Positions 34,635-46,552 of a stretch of DNA of 64,000 nucleotides are shown here, in pieces. The notes below the pieces were generated by a model. It worked only from the letters and a program-made list of their open reading frames with translations. It was not told the DNA's origin and did not search any database. Source of the stretch: Arthrinium phaeospermum (lineage: Eukaryota; Ascomycota; Sordariomycetes; Amphisphaeriales; Apiosporaceae); NCBI GenBank assembly GCA_006503535.1, contig QYRS01000003.1, positions 1,550,001-1,614,000 of the forward strand. The letters run 5' to 3'. The position numbers were made by a program, and so were the translations under genes. Positions within the stretch are counted from its first letter, which is position 1; every line of letters starts with the position of its first letter.

Positions 34635-35492
34635 TCACAGCGATGACTGTGTCTGGGAGGAACAATACAGGGTCAGGACCCAGACCACGAGGCTGATAGC
34701 CGCAACTATCGTGAGAAAGCTGAATTGCCTGATCCCTTGAGGGTGCTTTTCGCTCATAACGTGCTTCAGGCTTGTGAGTTTGAACTCGTTCAAGTACTTG
34801 ACGTCAGACTCGCGTGCCTTGGGAGCCGCGTATTTCTCGTACTCAGCGACAACTGAGGCGGTATCCCAGCCGCTCCATTTCCGATAGACGCCCACTACGC
34901 AACCAGTCCGGTGCTTTCCGTGGTTGCAATGGATCAGGAGGGGATGGTATCTCCGGTCCGCAATGATCTCCATGATCGATCGCATCAGGCCCATGGGGAT
35001 CTCGGCCTTTTTCGTCCCCACCATGTCGAAGGTCTTGTGAGTGATGCCATTGCCGTTGATGAACTCCTGGAAGCCTTCTGGAAGGTCTTTCTGCACAAGC
35101 GTGACAATGGTTTTGAGCTTCAATTTGCTAAGGTAGGCAAAGTCCTGAGCCTGCGGATAGCTGCTGCGGAAGACACCGGGAATGACGCAGCCGAAGTTCA
35201 AGGGCAGAGGGACCGCCGAAGACAAAGCACGGGCAATGGCTATGGACTCATTGGCCAGGGGTGTTTGCATTTGAACCTGACACGTGACGTGCTTGTTGGC
35301 GATTTTGAGGTTCTTCTGTTGCTTCAAAGAAACATCTGAGGCTTCTGGCACCTCCTTTGCATCGATTGCTTGGCTGCAAATTTGCGTGGTAGCCATGGGA
35401 GCGATGGCGATTTGATGATCTGGGGATATGACGGTTTCCATGGACTGTACCTTGGCACAGTCGGTAGGTTGAACGACGGTTGTATCAGACAT
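34635..35492 (-). CDS. Siw14-like plant/fungal atypical dual-specificity phosphatase with hydrophobic tail
   Basis: Single exon, 285 residues. The PFA-DSP catalytic domain covers about 96-245. It contains VPLPLNFGCVIPGVFRSSYP, the FDMVGTKKAEIP loop and the P-loop HCNHGKHRTG (nucleophile Cys189, Arg195), then SGWDTASVVAEYEKYA. Yeast Siw14 and relatives cleave the beta-phosphate of 5-diphosphoinositol phosphates (inositol pyrophosphates). The first ~95 residues are a non-conserved leader. The C-terminus ends with a hydrophobic segment (about 257-276, FSFLTIVAAISLVVWVLTLY) and only nine more residues, as in a tail-anchored protein. Membrane attachment is inference. A frame of 103 codons just upstream (35815..35504) is more likely leader than gene. 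Confidence 0.9.
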   Translation of the reverse strand: MSDTTVVQPTDCAKVQSMETVISPDHQIAIAPMATTQICSQAIDAKEVPEASDVSLKQQKNLKIANKHVTCQVQMQTPLANESIAIARALSSAVPLPLNFGCVIPGVFRSSYPQAQDFAYLSKLKLKTIVTLVQKDLPEGFQEFINGNGITHKTFDMVGTKKAEIPMGLMRSIMEIIADRRYHPLLIHCNHGKHRTGCVVGVYRKWSGWDTASVVAEYEKYAAPKARESDVKYLNEFKLTSLKHVMSEKHPQGIRQFSFLTIVAAISLVVWVLTLYCSSQTQSSL

Positions 35493-38400
35493 GTTGAAGC
35501 GTATCAGCTTTTAGCGACGTGTTGAGAGTAGGATGTTTGTAAGCAGGATGCGGGACGGTGGAAGAGCGCGTAGAAGCAATCTCCGACAGACACAGATGGT
35601 TCGAAAGATTCGGACAACTGAGGTCTAGAGATGGCCACCAAAGCCAAGAGTGACAGTACAATTGAGTAAGTCCATCTTGAGAAGTATCGCGGGTAGTATG
35701 GGTGAAATATACTGGAAGGGGAAAAAGCAGTTAGATCAGGATCGTTCCTCCGATCTCGAGCATTGATTGCAAGAGATAATGTCGAGGGTTGAGGCAGGGA
35801 ATAATAAGTCGTCAACTAATCTGGGCAAAGCCAGATTTGTAGGAGACTACCTAGGGTAGGGGGGAAGGCTGTACTAGGCTGGAGCGTGGGGTTGCTGTTT
35901 TTGGATTTTGCGTGGTATGGCCGCAATCTCCGACAAACCAGCACTGTATTGACGTCTCCCAAAACTTACTGCAGGGCCTTTATGGGTCCCCCAAAACTTC
36001 TGCCAACATTGAAAACCAACCAGAAACGGGCTCTTTCACAGTGCTGGCTTGGCTTTCCCTCAGCAGCCAGTGTCCGAAAGAGCTGGTATTGTTTTTTTGT
36101 GTGGGCCGCAGCCTGGAGCGCCGCAGAGTGTGTGCACAGCGCACCAGACGTCGTGTAACCGAAGTTATTGCTAGGATTGAATTTGAGAAAGAGCTTCCAG
36201 GTTTTTTCCGATGCTATCAAGTGTACTTTTATTGTGATTAAGTACCTCTTGGACAACCAAACCCGGATGGAATGGATCAGGACAAAAGAAAAGAAAAACA
36301 TCAGCCAAAAAAAAAACTGGAGGAAAACAGAGCTTCCAACCTCCACCCCACGACGACTGACTGTCGCGTGCGCGTAGTTTGAGTTTGCTCGGCCCAATCC
36401 TTTTTAAGCCTACGTCGGTGATCCTTTTAGGGGAGCCTTTATGTAGGGGATCCTAGTAAACCGACCGACCCGGATTGGTGCGTTGACCAAGGGATACATA
36501 TTGGCAACAGGAAGGAAAAGCAGGAAAAGGTGAACAGGACCACCCTATCGTCGTCTTTCGATGGCATGGTCTGGTCTCGGCTTGAAACCGCCCGTTTCCG
36601 TGTTTGTGTGTCGATCTGGCGTCACTCTGTTCTTGGTCGCTTTTTCCTAACCAACACAGCACACGCCAAGCTGGAAAGACAATCGCATAGCATGAGGACT
36701 ATTCCTACAAGTCCGTCAAGCCGTGACAAATGTGAACATTAGACAAATCATCCAAAACGCGGGGCTCCAACCACCAGCTGCCAGCCTCCCCAGACTATCG
36801 ATCAATAAAATTCATCGGCGCCTTCCGAGGCCTGAGGATTGCGTCCAATGTTCAATCCTTGGCTCGGCTGATCTGGGCTAACCAGCTTAAGGGTCGTCAC
36901 TGCTTGCTTCTGCAGGAGGTACCTAGAGAGTCTAGACCCCATCGCCAAACGTTCTTTTGAGCACTTGGTAAGCGAGACTACACCCTCAATCTGTGTAGCT
37001 GGCGGTAGGGCGCCAAGCGGGTGTCTAAAATCCAGTCGAGTTTCCTGCGCACTCAGAAATGCATGTGAGAGACGAGAAAGAGCAAGACAGACGGGACAGG
37101 AAATGACAGCTGGCCGTCTTAGACAGTTCTCTCCCTGACTTACTTGCCTACGAACCATCGGCACGGTACACTAAAATCCGTTACTTACCAAGCATGGTCT
37201 GATATGACGTAGGTTAGCTTAGCACCAAATGGAGGGACGACCCAGCTTAGCTATCCGAATTGCATTATCCTACAGGTACCTTAAGTACGACTACGCTACG
37301 TGTGCGCAGCTCTTTCGCCCCGTTACTGGCCCCGTCGCTTCACAATTGCAGCGTTTGCTGGGCGTTGCGATACGCAGGAAAGTGGTGAGACCTCGCAGGC
37401 TATTTCAGGGTTGTTCCAGTGTCCTGTCAACTCTGTGTGTCCATGGTGAGGCAATGTGACTCAAAAGACCCCCACGCAAAGCGAACTCTGTGCCGTACTT
37501 ACGTGCCCTATGTACATACCTTTGATGATATGATGAATCTTCGACTGCCGGCTCTTTTCGCACACCGTGACCCAATGCATCTGCATCTACGTCACCGTCA
37601 GTAATGCTCGCTCTGGCTGAAACTGCGCCATCTGGTAACCTTCTTCGCTGCATCGCCTAGATCGGAATTTCCTTTTTCTCTCCCGTCCCCTGAAGCACAG
37701 TGGCCCTGCCGCCAGTCTCGTTCCAAATTGCAACGCCGGGACTTTCCGGGGTCCCCATGGTTGCACTGTTCCCTCCCGCGCGGCAGTCAGTGGGTTTTAC
37801 CGTTTCAGTCGCGGTCACGCTCGCCATTTCCCAATTCCGCTTCCGTCTCCAGCTGTGTCCCAGGTCCACCTGGAAAGCGGCTCCGTCGGTGTGAAATTGG
37901 GAAACTGCTCCTGGCGCTAAGGAGCCCGAGCTGCTGTAGCGAATTTCCGAATTTGTCCATCGCCGGCAAGGGGATTAATCTCGCTTTCCCGTCAAAAAAG
38001 TCGATAGCGTTGCTGAGTCCCACGTCTTGTATTGGGGATGGCAGATACAGTACAGATCATAGGCCCCCCACGGGCCTGGGCGTCACTGCGACTATCGAGT
38101 CAGCTTCGTGTCACGAACGGTGGAGACCTGACTTGTGCACAAACCTTCTGCCTTCCACCCTCCCGCCGCCTAGGGGATATGTCCCGAATCCCGTCGAGGC
38201 GGGTTTACTCGTAGGCCGTACTTCCCGGCATCTCTCAAGCAAATATATCCTTCATGCTGTTGGGTTTGTCAGGATATGTAGCTGTCGTCAGGTCGGCGGT
38301 GGGAGGCCCAGCACGTGGACACGACAGGCTGCGAGCAGGCGAGGTTCCCGTCATACCAACCGCAACACACCACCCTGCTTACTCCGACGTAGGCGGAGAG

Positions 38401-38841
38401 CTTGCGTGGGCAGGTCACATTCACTTTGCTGGACCGTCATGGACATGTGGTCGACCCGGGTATGGCTCGGAGTTCGCGTGCATGATATGCAAGTCTGACC
38501 GTACCTCCATGGGATTTTGACACCAAAAAAATTGGTGGTCAGCTCTTTCGATTACTCATTCTCTTAATGTTGCGGGCGAGCCGCACCGGCACGGTCGATG
38601 GCATCTGAGCAACGCCAGCAGCCACAACTCACTAATACGGCAGATCAGATTGGACACGCTTTCTTATTTCGAGGCCCGCTAGTGTACGTCGAAATGAAGC
38701 CACCCCCTTGACGAACCTCTAGTCGTACACGCACACTTCATAGTATGCAGCTTAATCTGCGCGTTTGGAAAAGACAGGCCCGCCGGCGTGACACAAGACC
38801 GCCCGCGCCCGCCTTTGATGATAAACGCAACCGAACCATGC
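35493..38841. other. 3.3-kb intergenic region, no recognised gene
   Basis: Lies upstream of the Siw14-like gene and downstream of the flavoenzyme gene (both minus). The longest open frame (37728..38498, plus, 256 codons) is Arg/Ser/Pro-rich with no motif and overlaps other equally open frames, so I do not call it. An A-rich stretch lies at about 36285-36325. No RNA gene or element with terminal repeats was seen. Confidence 0.5.
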
Positions 38842-40175
38842 CTAAAGCGTCGCTCTCAAGTCAGCCATGAACCTCTGCTTCACCGCTGCTCTGCGGTCAC
38901 CGAGCATCTCCTTCATTGGTCGCGCCGGCAGACCTGAGAGCACCTCGTCCACGAGCATGACCACGTCCTGGGCACAGCCGAACGACAGGCTCCAGCCCGC
39001 TCCGCCCTGGCCGTACGAATGGACGATGCGGCTGCTTGTGTTGCGCAGCTCGCGCTCGACCCTCACGTTGCTGCCTCTGAAGGGCCGGAGACCCTGGGCC
39101 AGCGGGTAGTCTGGGTCGACCTGGGCGTTCTTGAGGCAAGGTAAGAACGCCTCGCACCTCCGGCGCATGCGCTGGATGATAGGGCTGTCTAACGTCAGAT
39201 CCAAGTCCCACTTATGCGGCTCCGCTATGCCGCCAATCAGCAGGATGTTATCGTTCCTCGGTACCAGGAAGATGATTTCATTGGAGTCGTGGACGGCATC
39301 TGCGGTAATGGTCAGGGCAGCCTCGACCTTCGGGAAATCCGAGCCATCGTTGATGACCCGAATCAGCCCGCCGCGGATTGGGTAGACGCTGGCGTCGCCC
39401 GCCAGGACCTGCCCTTGTAGGCCAGTGCAGTTGATCATGACATCTGCGTCGAACCGCTCGAGCAGCTGCGACTCCACGTCTAGCAGGTCCTCTCCGATGG
39501 TCTCCGTGACCAGATGGGCGCCCTTGCTTTCGACGAGCTGCATGAGCCAGTCCATGGCTTTGTCTGTATCAATGATTGGTGCGATCACCTCGTAGGCATC
39601 TACTGCGCCATACGATGGATCGACATCGCGCTCAGTCATCAAGTCGGCCCCGCGATAGAAACCCCGGACGCCACTGGCCATGATCTCTGCCATCTTGTGG
39701 TGCTGCGCCGCATCTGCTTCTACGGGGGCGGGGAAGAAGAAGTCCGAAGGCATCATGCGGACTCCTGAGGCGTCACTCAATGCCGGGATGGACGCTATAC
39801 CATCCCAGATGTGATATGCCGTCATGCACCAGCGCTTCGAGTGAGCAAGTGAGATCTTGTCGGTGTGGGATCCGCACACGGCCGGGGGGTATTCCCACAG
39901 CGCGCCGGCAATCTGCGAGGTCAAACGCTGCTCGCTGTTTGCCCAGGAGCTGCACACACAAAGGATTAGTCATCATCAGCTTTGCTATACCTTCCTTAGA
40001 ACTATATGACTTACGAGCTCAAGACAGTGACGCGGTATCCGCGGTCAAGCAAGACCCAGGAGTTGACGAGTCCGGTTACTCCACCGCCAATGACTAGGAC
40101 ATGCGGGGCGTCCGGGGTGGGGGACCGGAGGGGCTGCCCCAACGGCGACAGGTCTCTCCATAGTGTCAGAGGCAT
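38842..40175 (-). CDS. FAD-dependent oxidoreductase, D-amino-acid oxidase family
   Basis: Two exons, 40175..40015 and 39949..38842, with a 65-nt intron (GTAAGT donor, GTGCAG acceptor, TGACTAAT branch), give 422 residues. An N-terminal dinucleotide-binding motif VIGGGVTGL (about 28-36) continues into RGYRVTVLSS. QIAGALWEYPP resembles the FAD/substrate-contact block of D-amino-acid oxidases. Further on are VINCTGL-type (MINCTGLQG), PIRGGLIRV, IGGIAEPHKWD, LRPFRGSNVRVE and the C-terminal signature HSYGQGGAGWSLSFG. These match the DAO family, which oxidises D-amino acids to imino acids, reducing O2 to H2O2, usually in peroxisomes. The last residues, RATL, are not a standard PTS1 peroxisome signal. 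The substrate (neutral or acidic D-amino acid) is not determinable here. Confidence 0.88.
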
Positions 40176-40870
40176 GTTTGATTTGTTACAAGATTTTGAC
40201 AGTCAGTCTGTGGCCACATGGCAACGAAAGTTAGTTACAAGATCCATCAATATGGGAGAAGCGGAATCTCACTTGACAGGTATGTAATGCCCTTTGGTAC
40301 AACGAAAGGAGTATACGCTCTCTGTGGTTCAGGAGAGGGACGAATTGGACAGTTCTTGGATCTCTATCTTGACCAAGAAGGACTTGATATAATGGGGTCG
40401 AAGTTGGCGTGACTAACTCGAGATCAAACAATGTTGATGGTCATGAGAAGACTCTGGACAATTCGTGATTCAATAGTAATCTGAGCATAGGATAACAAGA
40501 TGTTTTTATTCGCATAAGGTATGATACACTAAGCCTCTCGTCCGTTGAAGGTTGCGGCTCTGGAGCCTCCTTTTATACATGCCTCCTGTCCGTCCTCGAA
40601 GCACCCAAGCAGTCTCACTCACCGCTTCACCTCGTAGTCAGCCTACGGGGCTCGGCCATGACTGTACTTACCTATATCCCGGACTGTATAGGTATATCTC
40701 GAACGATAAATAGACTTACCTCGAAATCTCACCTAGGGACTTTTTCCATGAAAAGGAGGTGGGCCCAGGTCTTTCGTTCGCTGCTTCATCCCCTACAAGG
40801 CTGCTAGCGAGCCTGTACACCCCATCTAGTCCCAGTGCCATGGCTAAGGAACCTAGTCAGTCAGATCAGG

Positions 40871-40887
40871 TCTCTCTCTCTCTCTCT
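40871..40887. repeat. CT dinucleotide microsatellite
   Basis: An uninterrupted 17-base TC run in noncoding DNA. Confidence 0.9.
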
Positions 40888-43800
40888 ATACTTCTTGTAT
40901 GCTCGTACCAGAAGAGGCATGGGTCTGGTTCCGAGCAGACAGGGCCTGTTTTACGCGTCGTAACATGCAGCCTATGAGGAAGTCTTGGATTGCATTGTGC
41001 ATATTCATTATTACTACGTTTCGCTCGGTTCCTGATACCAAACATGCCATAACGAGAAAGAAATACCGTTATGGATGTAAGATATAGATGTAGTCTGACC
41101 GCTTACATAACGTATTTCTATTATAATCAGCCAGAAGCCGATCCAGCATGTTTTTCACGATTGGGCGGACAGCGCTCTCAGCTGGGCTACCAGTTCGCCT
41201 TCCTAGGCACTTATCCAGCTCGTTACTTTCAAACTGGTAAAAAACTACAGTATCAAAAGTGAAGGGGGGCCACCACCAGCTCACAAGACTGTAACGTACC
41301 GCGCGAGCCCTGCTACGGGACTGGTACCCTTGGGCAAAGCCCAGCTTGAAGCTGTCCGGTATCAACGTCTTCCGACCATCCGGTTTGTGTAACTGGCAGG
41401 ATCTCTCTGTCACTTACTTACCTCCAATATGCCGAACCGCCTACCGAAAACCATCATGCTGTATCTATGTGACAATGCAATGTAATTCTGCATCACACTC
41501 GAGACGACCGTTATTCGAAGGACCTCATCCCTCCTCGGTGCTGGTTACCGGTCTAGAAAAAGGCCGCATTTGTGCGACCCCTCCCAAGAAGCTTGTTTTC
41601 CACCCAAGGCCATGGTAACGGCTTTTCCTTCTCCAAACTGGCAAATCAGTTGCAGGGAGAAGTTTCCCCGCGGGGCAATCTCAGTAATCAAATTGCCTCC
41701 TATGCAAGGGCCGAAGACGCAGGGTCTCAGGGCTGGGCAAGGAACTTTATAGCAGGACCGTTTGCCCGTTTCGGTACTGATGCATGGTCAGCTGGTAGTA
41801 TTGTGACTTTCGTTGATAACGTCTGGAACATCATTAGTATACAAGGCATCAAGGAAGCACGTTGTGTCTCTTCCTCCTTTTCTTGCGAGCTTCCGTTTTG
41901 GTCGACGGGCAGGGGGTATGACGAAGCCCCCCTTATCGAATCCCATAACCAACGATCGAATCACAGCTCGATCGGAAATGCCTTCGGAAATACTCGAACT
42001 ATGCAAGATGCATTTGAGGGGGAAGGGGAGATTGATCGGCAAGGTTGAGATCCTACCTGCATTAATATTGATGGCTGTGGCAAGGCTTTCTTCCTATATG
42101 CTACTTGTGCATTAAAGGCCGCAACACACAAGGACATGACCACCACCATGTAGCATTGAACTGTCCAATGTTCTTGTAGGGGCGATGCAACAATGCAGCC
42201 ACCTAGTTGCTAAACAACGTGCCGCAAGGTTCGAACGGTGTCTATATTGGACAGGAGTGGAACAGTAGTCGTAACTCTGGATGCTTACATAGAACAACCA
42301 CTCCGGGTAGTGCTAGTAGCCGTCGTACGTCTGACGAGTAGCAGGCACGCTCATATCGCGATACCGCCACGTGTACCTTTGCTAAAAGGTCACTCAGGGC
42401 GACAAAGGGAAGGGCTGGTTTCCGCCTTTTCTGTGCCCGATGGTGCGCTGAGTATCCAAGAAGACGCACACCTGGCAGAAGCAGAAGGGCGGTGACTAGG
42501 AAGTTGACGTTGCTGCCTTGGGATCCGAAAAGTATCGGCACACCGGACCCGATTGCAATTGGGTGTATACATGCTGAGCCCGAAATAGGTTGTTCTACCT
42601 TTGGGCGGGCCCATGGCATGCATAGGGCTGACGCCACGGCTCACTGCTTGCTGCATATAATCACGAATGTCATGCCAGAACACGAACGCGCGTGGCTCGT
42701 GACATGTGTGAGCGGGCCTGCGGTCTGTGTCACAAAGGGGTAAGCAGGATCGTCAGGGTGGTACCAAGGCATGACATGCTGGAGAGCTATAGAGACCTCA
42801 CAGCTGAAGAGTTAGGTAGCGAGACAAGGTCACCGAGACAACTCGGACCTTGCCCGAAGTTGCTGGGTGAAGTTGACTCGGCTTGCCCGGGCCTGTAGCC
42901 GAATGACACCGCCCGGAAATCGGCTGCGCTACCAGAAGGATAACAGTTGCCACGCCCTCGGGCCGTGTTGCCATTCCGTTGGTTCTGGCCTGCTTCTTGC
43001 GTCGGGTAATATGCACCTGCCTCTTCTCGGACTTGCATAGCTAGTCCACCTTCGTCTTGGAAGATATGAACTTGACCCTTTTCGACCCCTTTACTTGTTG
43101 TGGTAGCCTGAGGTGATGCCCCCTTGGTCCTCTCAAAGCGGGTCGCCGGTTGGACCTGTGCAAAGACCAAGCAGCAACGTCTGGACGTCTTGTGACTTGA
43201 CAAGGCGAGGCCTTATTGGCCTGCTGGCAATTCTCTGGCATGCAACATATCTGACCTGCAGTAGCAAGTGATATGCATAGAATGCATGAAAATACGCAGC
43301 ATGTGTGGCTTGGTTGGTCTGGTTATTTTTGGTGGCGCAACTGACAACTGCGTCGGAAGGCGACCTGTGTCTTTCAGCTCTCAGCCAAGTAGATTGACAT
43401 AGATTGGTCCAATAAAAGAGACCAGTCTTGGACCAAGTAGGATTAGCGAGTGGCCCAACATCTGATGCACATCATGTTCGGATCAGGAAAAACAGGGCCT
43501 TGTTGCGTCAATCCAAGAAGTGTGCCACGGGCTTCTGCCACGGGATAGATTTCTGGATAGATCGTCGCCTCAAACCTGGATGAAGCCTGCTGCATATCTG
43601 TTTCGTAACCCGTTATTTACTTAGGCTGCGACATTCGTGTAGATGGTAGTACGAGTACGCAAGGTATGTTGATGTTGCAAACAAGACGGGCCTTAAAAGT
43701 TGGATGAGGTCATCGTCTTATCCAAGGCTGTTGTCCCTGTCCCTGCCCCTCCAAGGAGCTAGAAAGCTAGAAGCTAGAAGCCAGAAGCTGATCTCCTTAC

Positions 43801-44032
43801 CAGACGCAACCCCACCTTAGCTTACATCGCCTCGCCTCACTCATCATCTCACTCTCGGAATTACCCCGCCACCCAACAGGATAGATGCTAAGGTTCGACG
43901 AAATAACAATCTGACATTCCAGTCCTCCAATCAACAACATTCCCTTCTTCCCCCATCCCCTCAACTGCATACTGAGACACGAGCAAAGTCTTGGATCCTT
44001 GGCGTCGATCTTCTAGAGCGCACACAACTAAC

Positions 44033-44054
44033 TGACCGACCGAGCGAGCGAGCG
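44033..44054. repeat. Tetranucleotide repeat in the het-c leader (GACC/GAGC units)
   Basis: Two GACC units are followed by about three GAGC units, ending about 40 bases before the het-c start codon and so probably in its 5' UTR. Confidence 0.8.
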
Positions 44055-44093
44055 TGAAACGAAGGAAACAGGCAACGCGAGCTTTAGTTAGCC

Positions 44094-46552
44094 ATGGCCG
44101 TCCCCAAGCTCGGCTTCGGCAGTATGCTGCTAGTCCTGGCCATCGTCTTGGTGGTGATGCCAGGCAAAGCGGCTGCCTTTGGAGCTGGCAACATCCCCTC
44201 GATCGCCCAGGTCGAAGGTCACAACTGGCGCCATGGCGACATTGAAGATATGCTCAAGACCATCGCCTTCCTTCACGGCAAGAAATGGACCACGCTTCTG
44301 GTGCAGCGCACCTACTTTGGTCAGTCGAGCTGCTCACCCAACCAACCCCCCTGCCAGGATGTAGAGCTAATACGCAAAGCGGTATAGGCAATTGGCTGCG
44401 AGACTACTCTCAGGCAGTCGATGTAGGCAGTTTGAAAGGCGTGAATGCCGAGACTATTCGAGTTCTTGTTTGGATCTTGTCTTTCTTGGCAAATGGCTAT
44501 GCGACTGAGGAGTTTGAAGTCACTGCAGAACGCCTGGGTGTCTATCGTCCGGAGGAGCACATCGACAACCCCCTTGGCTATGCCGATGGCAAGGATGCTC
44601 GCGAGTTCGACAAGCGCCTGCGCGGTCCAGTACAGCCGGCCGAGACGGAAATCGACATGCGCACTGGCATGAAAAACTACATTGCTAATGAGGCTGGTGG
44701 ATGGGCAACCAGTGTCGGCTACCTCCGCAACAGCATTGCCCGCAGCGTTCATTACGGACGGCTGTACACTTCCGGCTCATCTCGTAAGGGAAACGAGGAC
44801 GATCTCTGCGAGGCTTTGAGGTGTCTGGGCCAATCGCTGCATTGCATGGAGGACTTCTCCGCCCACAGCAACTACTGTGAGCTGGCCCTCCGTGAACTCG
44901 GTTACAACGAGGTCTACCCCCACTGCGGCACTGCATCGCAGATCCGTGTCAACGGAAAACACATTTATCCCGTCGTTACTGGTACTTTCGGTGGTGTAGA
45001 CTTCTTGCACTCTGTACTGGGTGAGGCAAACGACCACTTCACACAGTCTGAAGTTGATGAGATGAACTCGGCGCTTTTGAACGCCCAGATGGCCACAAAG
45101 GGCGAGGGCGGCAGCGGTTCTCGTGGATTTGGCGGCCCCAGCACTGCAAGCAATTTCGTCTCGCTGGTCAGCAAGCTTCCAGTCATCGGTAATGGTTTCG
45201 CCTCGGAAGCCCGCGATCTGCAAAAGATGGCCGACGAGCAGGAGAGGCAGAACGGGATGGCTTCCAGTCGGGGTGGAGGTGATGGAGCACGCAACACCAA
45301 TCTGGTTCCCGGTATGAGTGAGAGCTTTGACCCCGTCAAAGTCGCTGGCCAGATCTACCCTATCCTGAAGTTCCGTGACAAGATTGTCAAATCCATCAAC
45401 AGGGGCATTGCCAAAATTCCCGGCTTGGAAAGTCTGCTCGAGCACATCAGTGAGACACTGACTGCGTTTGTTCTTGGTCTACTCGCCCCTTTTATCCGAC
45501 CCATCATCAACCAGGTTACCAAGGTCCTGAAGGATGGATCTTCTGGTGTTATTGCGACAAGTGCCAACGCTCAGCTTGAGCCATGGAGAAACCCCAATTG
45601 CACAGACCCCACTCACTCGATGCTGTCGAAGGACCATTTCACCAATGTTCTCAACCCCTGCGCTGGCAGGGTCGCTGCTACAGTTCTGCAATATGCTGTC
45701 CCGTAAGTCCCCGTGCTGTCCATTGATAGATTATTGGCTAATTGGGCGGATAGGCGTATCTTGTATGCTTGGGAGAACCCCGGCGTTCCTGTCGACGAAG
45801 TGGTCAACGATGTAACCAGGGCATTCCACCATCCAGCTCTTCGTGACGACCGTACGGAGATTCATCGTGAGATGTTCCAGACCGTACGCAAGTGGGCTGA
45901 CGAGTACCCCCGCCGTCATGAGCTGAACCACGTCCTCGGATCTCAGAGCGTCAAGGATGGCAAGAACCATGTTCTGCAAGGACAGGGCAGCAGCAATAGG
46001 GGTCATTCCCACGGTGGCGGCATCTTTGATGGAGGTGTCGGGGACATGAACAGCAACAGGGGCCATGGACGACCTACCAACTCGCTCTGGAGCAAAGTTG
46101 CGACTCGTGATTTGGACGCCATGGGTGCCGGTCATGGCGGCGGCGTCGGTTACATGGGTGCCAGTTCACCAGAGCCCTCGCATGCCCCCTCGAACACTCG
46201 CCCCCCGGGCAGCTTCGGGTACAAGACCGATGCACAGCCACCCAGTGGAGGTGCGGCAGACTCCTACTACTCTGGCGGGTCCGGCTATCAGGGCCAAGCA
46301 CCACCGGCTCAATACGGAGCTCCCCCACAAGGGTACGGGGGTCAGCCGCCACAAGGTTACGGAGCGCCGCCGCCCCAGGGCTATGGTGGCCCTCCTCCCC
46401 AGGGCTACGGAATGCCGCCGCAAGGATACCCGGCTCAGCCGACCTATGGCGCACCGCCTCCTGGTTGGGGTCAGGGCCCTCCGCCGCCCCAGGGTGGTTA
46501 TCCGCCATATGGGGGCCAGGGCCAATGGGGTGGTGGTGGTTACAGGTACTGA
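44094..46552 (+). CDS. het-c: Heterokaryon incompatibility protein HET-C
   Basis: Three exons, 44094..44319, 44388..45702 and 45754..46552 (introns of 68 and 51 nt), give 779 residues. The N-terminus is a signal peptide (about 1-28, MLLVLAIVLVVMPGKAAA), followed by the conserved FGAGNIPSIAQVEGHNWRHGDIED and NWLRDYSQAVDVG blocks. The central region has the CMEDFSAHSNYCEL motif and an amphipathic region (about 360-430). The tail (about 600-779) is rich in Gly, Pro, Tyr and Gln with repeated PPQGYG units. In Neurospora crassa, HET-C is a secreted or plasma-membrane glycine-rich protein. Allelic differences in a short variable segment, with the linked HET-domain gene pin-c, trigger heterokaryon incompatibility and cell death. 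Whether this copy acts in allorecognition cannot be told from one allele. The shorter tail relative to the ~966-residue Neurospora protein is notable. Confidence 0.93.
46311..46440 (+). repeat. PPQGYG-coding tandem repeats in the het-c tail
   Basis: About six imperfect repeats encode PPQGYG-like units in the C-terminal tail of HET-C. Such repeats expand and contract easily between alleles. Confidence 0.85.

Larger units (their letters stand above)
40176..44093. other. 3.9-kb divergent intergenic region upstream of het-c
   Basis: Between divergent starts. Short frames only; the 158-codon frame at 41572..42048 lacks any motif. It holds a CT microsatellite, a set of AGAAGCTAGAAGC-type direct repeats near 43760-43790 and a pyrimidine-rich leader just before het-c. 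No HET-domain gene is present, which matters because het-c has such a neighbour in Neurospora. Confidence 0.5.

Noticed and set aside
35504..35815. 103-codon frame with one hydrophobic stretch upstream of the Siw14-like gene.
   Set aside because: Lies immediately before the start codon of that gene, where its leader is expected; no family resemblance.
37728..38498. 256-codon open frame, plus strand.
   Set aside because: Arg/Ser/Pro-rich without motifs, overlapped by other open frames, in GC-rich noncoding DNA. Judged spurious.
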